Below, piece by piece: positions 17,801 to 25,662 of a stretch of DNA of 64,000 nucleotides. The notes under the pieces were generated by a model. That model ran no database searches. It saw only the letters and a list, made by a program, of their open reading frames with translations, and was not told the origin of the DNA. Each line of letters starts with the position of its first letter. Position 1 is the first letter of the stretch. A program made the translations under genes and the position numbers. The stretch is from CAMEON01 sp045531965 (GTDB lineage: Bacteria > Bacillota > Clostridia > Oscillospirales > CAG-272). The stretch covers positions 17,166 through 81,165 of the forward strand of contig JAZSFA010000017.1 of the NCBI GenBank assembly GCA_045531965.1, written 5' to 3'.

Positions 17801-19379
17801 TGGAGAAATCATAAGCGAACAAGCACTCGGTGGATTCCTCGTTGGGGTCGGGAGGCAGGGGCAGACCAATGACCTTCAGAGTAGCTCTGTAGGTACCGTC
17901 GGTTCTCTGCTCACCGGCAACATAAGTCTCAACACCTGCAGCAGGGCCGCCGTCTGCGGTCCAACCGGTAAAGGTCTTGCTGGCATCAGGACCTTCAACA
18001 TAGGTGATCTCGTAGTAGATATCGCCTCTGATATCCAGCTCGGTGGGGATATTGATGGAGAAGGTTGCGTTGTCATTGTGGTTCTCACCACTCTGATCAA
18101 ACAAGGGAGTACCTGCAACGGTGGTGGCATAGTCGGTATCCCACTGCCATACCTTAAAGTTCCACTTGTTGACGCCACCGTCGGAGTAAGTAGCCATATT
18201 GAGAATGCTGACGCCCTTCAGAACGTCAACCCCAATGTCATATCTCTGACCGAAGTTGTAATTAGGAGCACCGCTGAAGGGACCACCCTGGTTACCAAGA
18301 CCCAGATTGATGGTTCTCTCTTCGTAAACGGGGCCTTCTTCCTCAGCAGCGGGAACGAGGAACTCGATCTTACCGATGAGCATGAAGGTACCGGGCAGAG
18401 TGTCGTAGGTTACGAACACAGGGCCGTTGTAATCAACCTCGGTGAGGTCGATCTCGATGGTAACAAGGCTCCAACCCTCGAGGGTGTAGGTAGCGGAAGC
18501 AATGATATCTTCCTCTGCGGGAGCATTGGTCATGTTGTTATCGGTCTTCGACAGCATAATGCGGTTGTTAGCATTAGCTTCGTAGTGACCAACGGTAACA
18601 GGAGAGTTGTCGATACCGTAGCTGATAACGACCTTTTCATACTTGGACAGGTCGATTTCGCCAACGCCGACTGCACCCTGGTGCAACAGCGCGCCAACGT
18701 CCAGACCGCCTGCGCCGACCATGGGACCGATACCTTCCTTATCCTTGGAGGTCAGACCGGAAGCGTGACCGGAAACCGTCCAGGTGTCCATGGGAACGTC
18801 ATAGTCCGTAGCGGGAGCGGGAACGAACTCGATCTTACCAATAAGCATGAAGGTGCCGGGCAGCGTGTCGTAGGTTACGAACACGGGGCCGTTGTAATCA
18901 ACCTCGGTGAGGTCGATCTCGATGGTAACAAGGCTCCAACCCTCGAGAGTGTAGGTAGCGGAAGCAATGATATCTTCCTCTGCGGGAGCGTTACTCATGT
19001 GATTGTCAACCTTAGACAGCATAATGCGGTTGTTAGCATTAGCTTCGTAGTGACCAACGGTAACAGGAGAGTTGTCGATACCATAGCTGATGATAGCCTT
19101 GGAATACTTGGAAAGGTCAATCTCGCCAATGCCGACGGCGCCCTGGTGCAGAAGCGCACCGGATTCAATACCGCCTGCAGCAACCATGGGAGAGTTGCCG
19201 TGACCTTCCTTGTGAACGATTTGAGCACAGTGACCGGAAACAGTCCACTTATCCTGAGGAATCACAAGATTCTCAGAAGTCTGCTCTGCGTTTTCTTCAG
19301 CCGAAATGGTAAATGTCATACCCGCAAAGCAAGACAGAACCATCATAGCCGACAGAAGAAGTGCTAAAAACTTTTTCAT
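14853..19379 (-). CDS. Large modular surface protein with tandem repeat and C-terminal Gly-Cys anchor
   Basis: A 1508-residue exported protein with a signal peptide (1-28). Two nearly identical modules begin with WTVSGH at residues 45 and 200 (period 155). Later come two copies of a module with VVIKYRTST/VVKYRTST and DGQWHT/DGEWHT, also seen in the protein at 4328. A segment starting YTITFVADGETV matches Listeria-Bacteroides (InlB-type) repeats. A Thr/Pro/Glu/Asp linker precedes GCKSVV, a hydrophobic run and RKKKED. Function is unknown; the modules look like carbohydrate or protein binding domains. The antisense strand is nearly stop-free, a sign of strongly biased codon use and probable high expression. 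Confidence 0.88.
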   Translation of the reverse strand: MKKFLALLLSAMMVLSCFAGMTFTISAEENAEQTSENLVIPQDKWTVSGHCAQIVHKEGHGNSPMVAAGGIESGALLHQGAVGIGEIDLSKYSKAIISYGIDNSPVTVGHYEANANNRIMLSKVDNHMSNAPAEEDIIASATYTLEGWSLVTIEIDLTEVDYNGPVFVTYDTLPGTFMLIGKIEFVPAPATDYDVPMDTWTVSGHASGLTSKDKEGIGPMVGAGGLDVGALLHQGAVGVGEIDLSKYEKVVISYGIDNSPVTVGHYEANANNRIMLSKTDNNMTNAPAEEDIIASATYTLEGWSLVTIEIDLTEVDYNGPVFVTYDTLPGTFMLIGKIEFLVPAAEEEGPVYEERTINLGLGNQGGPFSGAPNYNFGQRYDIGVDVLKGVSILNMATYSDGGVNKWNFKVWQWDTDYATTVAGTPLFDQSGENHNDNATFSINIPTELDIRGDIYYEITYVEGPDASKTFTGWTADGGPAAGVETYVAGEQRTDGTYRATLKVIGLPLPPDPNEESTECLFAYDFSKYSENFTADQKVGSPNETVITELCNSGYVTLESKGGDPYFILGNALTVPASQSDYVVIKYRTSTANATGEIYTGRSDGLNWAAPMEKTHVDFAYVADGQWHTLMIDASGVWGDSKDANLTNFRFDFLKSAGTIDISYIKFFATLEGAEACMASENQEVTLSGEYIEGDDAIIIVGGGAYSADKWVKLTAAENGYTDADGNAYTTRADGVIFDANGFDTGMHLFVDDEGTPYGAAHYFALEYQDPAAGAVEIDGVKYTYTTQVALTPKMDPVLPEDNSVAGTITETCGTMSPDTLFIDGKQINDGGSHEYIANVLGGKILDIDKTMSSFSLRGWSADLAGQQLVAEYGYQLNDMEPVFNAAWVNDGSDVNAVIGATNASRYKIDIDVSTLADGIYNVYPLVKLADGTVQHLMVWGNIQFVKGGSWVQAGYTDGTNTYVKAEDGSVTVNGEAGTGKMLLTETGAIYYDGVTELGEGAKGKYLYNVTLNYVADPEIPVNPAELQPVYVVDGEALNPNGGVSCESEGYSFENGCITFVSTGGDPNSTANLVPAGTKIGRYMVVKYRTSTEGANGEVFVGASAGALGAKDNTRLPAYVADGEWHTLVADIGNVADWPADGVVNHFRNDFLMSEGSLDVEYYAFFDTMKEAVYYAENDMHVLPKAPVYYTITFVADGETVKEITILEGTTSVKEPKVPEKEGYTGAWEEYTITGDADQTINAVYTKIGGDDSEYKLEDPTKITSFPEDVFSSYFQNPNMTEIIYNEDGSVTFKGTWDTSATALDPFVNFSYSSLMRKYVDKKLEGVPNKGEETYGVLVLKVKMDQAVAGNFMLYYAMGRGGTIDGTLTARPDIDAEGTGDYEYIIFDLSYTDFVDDVIGTLRLDWVDGPAASEENIGASMTLYEINLYKDMDEAMIACGMEVETDPPKDTDDDETDPPANPDVTEPEATEPVTEPEDDGCKSVVASASIMTVVAAACAAVALRKKKED
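18361..19095 (-). repeat. Tandem near-identical coding repeat
   Basis: About 260 bp around 18361-18624 and 18832-19095 match almost base for base. They encode the second half of the two 155-residue modules of the surface protein. Such nucleotide identity suggests recent duplication or gene conversion. Confidence 0.85.
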
Positions 19380-19426
19380 GATTTTTTTCTCCTTTACATG
19401 AAAATATGGGGTCTTACGGTGCTATC

Positions 19427-19455
19427 ATTTTATACTAATTTTTTAAATTTGTCAA
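19427..19455 (-). promoter_or_regulatory. Promoter of the large surface protein gene
   Basis: Minus strand TTGACA (19455-19450), 17 bp, TAAAAT (19432-19427); AAAGGAG precedes the ATG at 19379. The AT-rich remainder up to 19605 shows nothing else. Confidence 0.8.
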
Positions 19456-19605
19456 TAGTTTTTCGTCATTTTATACAATTGATAAAAAAATCAGCGTTTT
19501 TCATAAAATTAACCTTTTTCTTTTGCACACTTTGCCTTTGTTTTTTTGTCACTTTTTTCAATTTTGATTAGTCAACTTCTTATTTTATAGTGATCATCGA
19601 CAAAT

Positions 19606-20250
19606 TTATTCATTTTTTTCTATAAAATCAATATAAATAGGCTCTATTAAAGGTTTCACTGTGTTGCTGATTATTATATCAATATAAAACTCTTCATCAG
19701 GCGAATCGTTAGCTCTTCCATCAATTAAGAAGGTAATTATCTCTTCCTTTTTTATATAAGATATATGCATATTACCATTTTTTTGAGTTACCATCGATTG
19801 ATGATCAATAACCTTCCCATCCGTGTACAAAATTAACAAATACACAAAAGTATGATTTTTGGGTAATTCCGAGAATTTTATTCGCATTCTATACGTATGT
19901 TCTTTTGTCTGTTTTTCCACTGTTGCGGTTACTTTTACCGGACAACTCTCACTTCGTTCAATAACCAAAATCGGTAATTCATCAAAATTTTCAGTTTCTA
20001 TACTTTCACTTGTCACATCTTCAGTCTCATAGAGGTCAGAAAACGTTGTGCCATTTATTTCTGTTTCTTGGGGAACTGTTACCTGTTGGTCTGTGCTTTG
20101 CTCTTCCGTCTGATCCTGTGGTCTTTCCCATGAATCAAACATCGTTTTCTGATGTAGAGGATGACTGTCTCCACCGCATACAACCGCAACAAACAGGCAA
20201 AGTAAAAAGCCAATACAATGGAGAATCTCATATATGGTCTTTTTTTTCAA
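19606..20250 (-). CDS. Exported or membrane-anchored protein of unknown function
   Basis: A 214-residue protein with basic N-terminus (KKK), one hydrophobic helix (about residues 6-25), an acidic Thr/Glu/Gln-rich spacer and a beta-rich C-terminal half. The TTG at 20250 is preferred because GGAGG lies seven bases before it; the ATG at 20277 would place that GGAGG inside the coding region. No family is recognised. The codon use is AT-richer than the surface protein next to it, and there is no clear partner gene. Confidence 0.6.
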   Translation of the reverse strand: MKKKTIYEILHCIGFLLCLFVAVVCGGDSHPLHQKTMFDSWERPQDQTEEQSTDQQVTVPQETEINGTTFSDLYETEDVTSESIETENFDELPILVIERSESCPVKVTATVEKQTKEHTYRMRIKFSELPKNHTFVYLLILYTDGKVIDHQSMVTQKNGNMHISYIKKEEIITFLIDGRANDSPDEEFYIDIIISNTVKPLIEPIYIDFIEKNE

Positions 20251-20329
20251 TAAAAAACCTCCAAATATGATTAACATTTAATTTATAAATAACTTAATAA
20301 TTGATTTTATGTGAATATTTTATAAAAAA

Positions 20330-20360
20330 TGCCCTTACAAGGGTAATCCTTGTAAGGGCA
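20330..20360 (-). terminator. Terminator after the gyrA-lipoprotein unit
   Basis: A perfect 13-bp stem (TGCCCTTACAAGG and complement) with a GTAAT-type loop, followed on the minus strand by T6. Confidence 0.92.
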
Positions 20361-20375
20361 AATCATGAAATGATA

Positions 20376-21008
20376 TCAGCAACTGGGTCCATCTAAATAC
20401 CAGTTGCCATTTTCATATACGAAAGAAAGATCAACTGTAACCCATTCATCGGGTTTATTTTCGGCATAAGAACGAATTTCCACAATCAAGTAATCCCCTC
20501 GACTGGGTGACACAATCTTCATGGTTGCATAATCGTATACCCGTGTACCATAGATCAGTGGTTCAACGTAACTATTCTGATACATTCTGACATCATCTTC
20601 GGAATATTTGGCAGGCAGGACAGAATTTGTTACCATATCCGATGCATATCCTGTAAATAAGCTGTCAAAAACAGAAGCACAGTAGTCCTCACTGTAAACT
20701 TTAGAAGCCGCTGCCTTAATTGATTCAATATTGCCGAATTTACTGTAATTTGTGACAAACTCACGTCCATCCTCATAAAAACCGTAGTAACGGTGAACCA
20801 AGGCATCTTCTTCAGTATTTCTGGGATATACCGGGAGTCCCGCGCCAAACATCACTACGTTGATCTCGTGAGCAGACTCAATTAAATAAACCAACCGATC
20901 ATATACACTTTCAAGTTCCGGCGGTTTTGTAGAGCAAGATGCCAAAGAAATCAAGGAAGATGTGACAATGAAAATAGCTAAAAACAATGAAAATAAACGT
21001 TTTTTCAT
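20376..21008 (-). CDS. Small lipoprotein of unknown function
   Basis: A 210-residue protein with a lipoprotein signal and lipobox LASC (Cys near residue 25). The mature part is a mixed alpha/beta domain without recognised motif, with a C-terminal half of NTF2-like character (VEIRSY, WVTVDLSFVYENGNWYLDG, a pattern common in DUF4878-type lipoproteins). The ATG at 21008 has GGAG six bases upstream; the ATG at 21020 does not. It follows gyrA by 18 bases and precedes the terminator, so it is probably co-transcribed with gyrA. Confidence 0.7.
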   Translation of the reverse strand: MKKRLFSLFLAIFIVTSSLISLASCSTKPPELESVYDRLVYLIESAHEINVVMFGAGLPVYPRNTEEDALVHRYYGFYEDGREFVTNYSKFGNIESIKAAASKVYSEDYCASVFDSLFTGYASDMVTNSVLPAKYSEDDVRMYQNSYVEPLIYGTRVYDYATMKIVSPSRGDYLIVEIRSYAENKPDEWVTVDLSFVYENGNWYLDGPSC

Positions 21009-21026
21009 AACCGGCTCCATGAAATT

Positions 21027-23648
21027 TTACGATTCAGCCTGTTCCGGAATTTCATCAACAACTTCCGGCGCTTCAACAGAAGATGCTTCATTTTCTTCCA
21101 CATCTTCTTCCCTTGCTACCTTAGTGAAGTTGACAATATATCGGTCGGCATCCAAACGCATTACAATCACACCCGTTGCACTTCTGGACAGCAAAGAAAT
21201 ATCTGAGACGGGAGTGCGGATAATGATGCCGGCATCCGTGATCATCATCAGATCATCATCCTCGGAAACTGTAAGAATACCTGCCAAAAGCCCTGTTTTT
21301 TCAGTAATATTTTGGCAGATCACACCACCGCCGCCACGATGCTTCATTACACGGAAGTCATTAAAGGAGGTACGTTTACCAATACCCTTTTGGGTAATGG
21401 TGACAAGATGTTTATTGTCATCCACTTCCACAGCACCGACAACATAATCACTGTCTTTGAGGGTAATACCGATCACACCACGGGCAGAACGTCCCATAGC
21501 TCGAACCTGAGACTCTTCAAAACGTACGGCGTTACCTTGTGCGGTCGCGATAATCAGCTGACTCTTACCGAAGGTGTGGACCACATAGAGAAGCTCATCA
21601 CCCTCATCCAAAGTAATCGCAATCTTACCACCCTTGCGCTGATACTCATATTCCGACAAAAGGGTACGCTTGATGATACCTCTACGGGTCACCATCACCA
21701 GATATTCCTTGTCAGAGAAACCGTCTACACTGATGAGAGAAGTCACTTTTTCTCCTTCAGCAAGTTGCAAGAGATTGACGATATTCGTTCCCTTAGAAGT
21801 TCTCGATGCTTCAGGAATCTGGAAAGCTCTCATGGTCTGTACGCGACCTGTGTTGGTAAAGAAGAGTACCGTGGAATGGGAATGGACAGACACCAGCTTT
21901 TCAATGAAGTCCTCCTCCTTGGTGGTCATACCCGTAATGCCCTTACCGCCTCTGTGCTGTGCGGAATAAGTATCCGAGGGCTGACGCTTGATATATCCGG
22001 CATTGGTGAGCGTCAGTACACAGTTGTGCTTTTCCACGAGATCTTCATCAATGATCTCATTTGCCACAGCCTCAATAATGGTTCTGCGATCATCACCGTA
22101 TTTATCTCTGATGACGGTCATTTCTTCCTTAATAATGGATTTAATGCGGTTAATATCACCCAAAATCGCTCTGTATTCCTGAATATCAGCCTGCAAAGAC
22201 ACCAACTTATCTTCAATTTTCTGGCGTTCCAGACCCGAAAGTCTGCCCAAAGTCAAGGAAACGATTGCCTGTGCCTGTTCTTCAGAAAGACCGGGATTTT
22301 CAGCGCCGGCAAAACCGACAAGATCCAACTCTCCATTTTCATCTCTTGCCGGCGTGGGGCCGTCAAATCTCTTCATCAGGTTAACCTTGGCGGTGGGGGT
22401 ATCAGGGGAAGAACGGATGATGCTGATGACCTCGTCAATGTTGTCGATCGCCGTCTTATAGCCTTCAAAAATATGAGCATCTTTCATGGCAGCTGCCAAA
22501 TCATGCTTTACACGACGAATAATGACGTCCTCTTGGTGAGCGATGTAATGGTCCAAAATGGGCAAGAGTCCCAATACTTTAGGCTCATTATTAACCAGTG
22601 CCAACATGTTGATGGCGCAGGTATCCTGAAGCTGAGAATATCTGTATAGCTGATTCAGCAGAATATGACCGTTGGCCTCACGCTTATATTCGATGACGAT
22701 TCTTGTGCCATTTTTTTGGTCAGATTCATCACGAAGCTCTGTAATACCTTCCACTCGCTTTTCCTTATGAAGGGTAGCAATGGCCTCACAAAGCTGGCTC
22801 TTATTGACACCATAAGGGATCTCGGTAACCACAATGCGGCGGTTTTCCTCTTCCACTTCGGCCTTGGCGCGAATCATAACGCGCCCCTTACCCGTCATAT
22901 AGGCTTCCTTAATACCGTTAGTACCGTAGATTGTGCCATACGTAGGAAAGTCGGGACCCTTAATAAACTGCATGACTTCAGAAAGCTCACAGTCGGGATG
23001 GTCCATACGGTAGATGGTACCGTCAATGACTTCCCTCAGGTTGTGAGGAGGAATATTGGTCGCCATACCGACAGCGATACCCATAGCACCGTTGACCAAA
23101 AGATTAGGAAAACGGGCAGGAAGAACGCTGGGTTCACTAAGGCGGTTATCGAAGTTAGGCACCATAACCACCACTTCTTTATCTAAATCCCGCATCATTT
23201 CATCAGCGATCTTTTCCATACGTGCTTCGGTATAACGGTAAGCCGCAGGCGGGTCACCGTCTACGGAACCAAAGTTTCCTTGACCTTCAATGAGAGGATA
23301 TCTCATATAGAAAGGCTGTGCCAAGTGTACCATTGTACCGTAAACAGACGCGTCACCGTGAGGGTGATACTTACCCAGTACAGCACCAACCACGTGTGCT
23401 GATTTACGGGTAGGCTTATCATGAGTCAGATGATCCTCATACATAGCGTACATCACGCGACGCTGACCGGGCTTCATACCATCACGCACATCAGGCAAAG
23501 CGCGGGCAACGATGACGGACATGGCATACTCAATAAAGGACTTTCGTACCTCTTGCTCCATATTAACATCTACAATTTTTTGGTTTTCAAACAACAGGCT
23601 TTCTTCTTCCCTCGCTTGTTCCCGTTCTTTTTTTCTGTTGATGCTCAT
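21027..23648 (-). CDS. gyrA: DNA gyrase subunit A
   Basis: The 873-residue subunit breaks and rejoins DNA while gyrase introduces negative supercoils. The catalytic Tyr is Y139 in RYTEARM and the C-terminal domain has the GyrA box QHRGGKG, which separates gyrase from topoisomerase IV. In the quinolone pocket the sequence is HGDASVYGTMV: with the Tyr giving an offset of 17, A100 equals E. coli Ser83 and G104 equals Asp87. Both are positions where substitution lowers quinolone binding. A charged acidic tail ends the protein. The ATG follows AAAGGA. It lies after mreD rather than next to gyrB, the usual partner. Confidence 0.97.
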   Translation of the reverse strand: MSINRKKEREQAREEESLLFENQKIVDVNMEQEVRKSFIEYAMSVIVARALPDVRDGMKPGQRRVMYAMYEDHLTHDKPTRKSAHVVGAVLGKYHPHGDASVYGTMVHLAQPFYMRYPLIEGQGNFGSVDGDPPAAYRYTEARMEKIADEMMRDLDKEVVVMVPNFDNRLSEPSVLPARFPNLLVNGAMGIAVGMATNIPPHNLREVIDGTIYRMDHPDCELSEVMQFIKGPDFPTYGTIYGTNGIKEAYMTGKGRVMIRAKAEVEEENRRIVVTEIPYGVNKSQLCEAIATLHKEKRVEGITELRDESDQKNGTRIVIEYKREANGHILLNQLYRYSQLQDTCAINMLALVNNEPKVLGLLPILDHYIAHQEDVIIRRVKHDLAAAMKDAHIFEGYKTAIDNIDEVISIIRSSPDTPTAKVNLMKRFDGPTPARDENGELDLVGFAGAENPGLSEEQAQAIVSLTLGRLSGLERQKIEDKLVSLQADIQEYRAILGDINRIKSIIKEEMTVIRDKYGDDRRTIIEAVANEIIDEDLVEKHNCVLTLTNAGYIKRQPSDTYSAQHRGGKGITGMTTKEEDFIEKLVSVHSHSTVLFFTNTGRVQTMRAFQIPEASRTSKGTNIVNLLQLAEGEKVTSLISVDGFSDKEYLVMVTRRGIIKRTLLSEYEYQRKGGKIAITLDEGDELLYVVHTFGKSQLIIATAQGNAVRFEESQVRAMGRSARGVIGITLKDSDYVVGAVEVDDNKHLVTITQKGIGKRTSFNDFRVMKHRGGGGVICQNITEKTGLLAGILTVSEDDDLMMITDAGIIIRTPVSDISLLSRSATGVIVMRLDADRYIVNFTKVAREEDVEENEASSVEAPEVVDEIPEQAES

Positions 23649-23708
23649 GTTCCTTTAATTCTTCCTTTTCTTTTGTTTTCTTGTTTGTCTTCTTTGACCG
23701 AAAAGTTT

Positions 23709-24317
23709 TTATGTATTTTTATGAATGATTTTCTGATATAAACAGACAGCGCCATAGATCAAGGGCGCAAACAGCAGACTTAAAATTAACCCCGGAAGTA
23801 TATTTCCAAAAACGTAAGGGAAAAAGGACAGGTGTCGTTGCTTTAATATCACCAGCATGATCCGGCATAGATCATCCCCAATCAGTCCTATGAGCGCAAA
23901 AATCTCAAAAGACCAGATATTGCCTGCCAAAAATCGTTGAGACAGGGCACCCGATACATATCCCATCAAGCAATAGATCAAGGGAAATACCATAATACCG
24001 CCTGTAAGCGGTTCCATTTCAATACATTCCGTTACCAAACCGCCTAAAAGTCCGCATATACAGCCTTCTTTTTCTCCAAACTTATATCCCCATGCCAAAA
24101 CCAGCAAAAAAGCCAAAGAGGGACTGCCTGATGGCAGAATCAACAAGGGAATACGTGAAAAACAAGTGGTCTGCAATGCTGACAGAATACAGAGAAACAG
24201 CAGTGAGCAAATAAAAAATCTGATAGAGTCAAATACCTGCTTTTTTTCGGAATAACTACTGACTTGAAGGCTTCTGTCATCATAGCCTTCGGTTCCTTCG
24301 TATCTTTGAATCTTCAT
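23709..24317 (-). CDS. mreD: Rod-shape determining protein MreD
   Basis: A 202-residue membrane protein with about five or six hydrophobic helices, a polar N-terminal 35 residues, and the MreD-like pattern of SLAFLLVLAWGYKFGEKEGCICGLLGGL and a C-terminal FPYVFGNILPGLILSLLFAPL. MreD works with MreC in the cell-elongation machinery. Its ATG overlaps the mreC stop by four bases, showing translational coupling. mreB is not in the window. Confidence 0.85.
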   Translation of the reverse strand: MKIQRYEGTEGYDDRSLQVSSYSEKKQVFDSIRFFICSLLFLCILSALQTTCFSRIPLLILPSGSPSLAFLLVLAWGYKFGEKEGCICGLLGGLVTECIEMEPLTGGIMVFPLIYCLMGYVSGALSQRFLAGNIWSFEIFALIGLIGDDLCRIMLVILKQRHLSFFPYVFGNILPGLILSLLFAPLIYGAVCLYQKIIHKNT

Positions 24318-25213
24318 GAACCGTCTCCTTCAGGCACATACACACCTTCGGCATAACGGACAAATGATGTCAGAATGATCACTTCATCCACCTTTGAAAA
24401 ATCACAAAATGGGACAACCGTAGCTTCTTTGGTTCGACTGTAAGGATTGACCGATACAGTTTTAACAGTGCCGATCGGTATGCCATAGGGATATACAGAA
24501 CCTTCACCTGAAGTTATAATGATATCGCCTTCTGTTAACGTAGCATTTTCAGAAAGATAGCGCAACGTAGCATATCCATCATAGAGACACTCAAAATCTC
24601 CCTCCAGAAGCCCTCTGTCCAACGTTGTAGCTGACATAGCGCCTACAGAAGCATTGGTATTGATAATGGTCTGAACGTAGCATTGATTAAGCCCGACCTC
24701 AGTCACCATCCCCAAAAGTCCCGAAACGGTCACCACAGGCATCCCGGCTTTAATACCATGAGCACTTCCCTTATTCAGCGTCAACATGGTGATATGATTT
24801 CCGCTGCCCGCTTGTCCTCCCGTGGCTATCACGCGGGCCGAACACATGGCATAGTCCTCATGCTCGTTCTTCATGGAAAGATATCGATACAGCCAAAGCT
24901 GCTCCTGAAAAATGATTTCAGCATCATTCAGTTCGGCTTTTAAGGATTCATTTTCTTTTTCCAACTCGTCGATACGATCCAGTAAATCATTGGTGTCCTG
25001 AAAAGATTGAACAAACCCGGCAACACCATCTCCGATCTTTGAAAAAATCCATTGGAAAGGATAAATTACCGTGCCACCTACTCGGTGCAAAAGAGACCCC
25101 CATCCCATCACGGCAAAAACACCGCAAAACAAAGATATGGTAAGCGCGACCACGCAGACTTTGAATAGAAATTTATGACGATCAAAAAATTGTTTCATTT
25201 TCTGCGAAATCAC
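24314..25213 (-). CDS. mreC: Rod-shape determining protein MreC
   Basis: A bitopic scaffold of the elongasome, 299 residues here. A cytoplasmic start, one TM helix (about 18-38), a coiled coil (about 72-105, LLDRIDELEKENESLKAEL) and a beta-barrel domain (GIKAGMPVVTVSGLLGMV, then GDIIITSGEGSVYPYGIPIGTV) are in the family order. The start is uncertain: AGGAGG is one base from the GTG at 25213 and 16 bases from the ATG at 25198; an ATT at 25210 is also possible. The gap upstream contains DnaA boxes. Confidence 0.9.
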   Translation of the reverse strand: MISQKMKQFFDRHKFLFKVCVVALTISLFCGVFAVMGWGSLLHRVGGTVIYPFQWIFSKIGDGVAGFVQSFQDTNDLLDRIDELEKENESLKAELNDAEIIFQEQLWLYRYLSMKNEHEDYAMCSARVIATGGQAGSGNHITMLTLNKGSAHGIKAGMPVVTVSGLLGMVTEVGLNQCYVQTIINTNASVGAMSATTLDRGLLEGDFECLYDGYATLRYLSENATLTEGDIIITSGEGSVYPYGIPIGTVKTVSVNPYSRTKEATVVPFCDFSKVDEVIILTSFVRYAEGVYVPEGDGS

Positions 25214-25350
25214 ACCTCCTCATGCCGTATTTAAAAAAATGATTAAAATGTCCATGCTTTGTCATTGTGGAAAACTTTATAGATCGATTATTCATCATAA
25301 TTCATGATTTTTTATCACTATCTTTCATAATTCCAAATGATTTGAACTAT

Positions 25351-25638
25351 TTATCCACATATTGACTTATGATACGGTTCGACAGATTTTTCAAAGCTAT
25401 TCAAACAATTTTTAAGGTATTATAGTCTTTTCCACAAAGTTATCCACATCCTGTGGATAACTTTTTTCGAAATGATCCTCGTAAAATAAGAAATACCCTG
25501 ACATGAATATATACGACCTTGACAAGTTGGCTTGTCCATGACATTTACCTGACATCTAAATGACATTGTCATGACATTTAGATGAAAATCATGGCTTTTT
25601 TTAAGTTATCCACAGGTTGTGGATAACCGTGTGGAAAG
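25351..25638. other. DnaA-box cluster between gyrB and mreC
   Basis: Five perfect TTATCCACA boxes: plus at 25351-25359, 25440-25448 and 25606-25614; minus at 25452-25460 and 25618-25626. Two inverted pairs result (25440-25460, 25606-25626). One-mismatch boxes lie at 25428-25436 and near 25630. The 449-bp gap holds no gene. It may be a secondary origin element or a DnaA titration/regulation site; the first inverted pair is followed by T6 and could double as a hairpin. Confidence 0.85.
25499..25593. repeat. TGACAT array with 11-bp phasing
   Basis: TGACAT occurs at 25539, 25550, 25561 and 25572, exactly 11 bp apart, with a degenerate fifth unit (TGAAAA) at 25583 and a separate copy at 25499. 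It sits between the two DnaA-box pairs. The spacing equals about one helical turn, as in iterons or cooperative operators. The binding protein is unknown. Confidence 0.75.
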
Positions 25639-25662
25639 TTATCAATTCAGAAATATATCCGA

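Noticed and set aside
15555..19367. A 1270-codon open frame on the plus strand
   Set aside because: It is antisense to the 1508-residue surface protein, which has a signal peptide, ribosome-binding site, promoter and modular repeats. The antisense frame lacks these and follows from codon bias.
25436..25466. Inverted DnaA-box pair read as an intrinsic terminator
   Set aside because: The T run allows it, but no plus-strand gene ends nearby and both arms are perfect DnaA boxes, so a binding site is the better reading.
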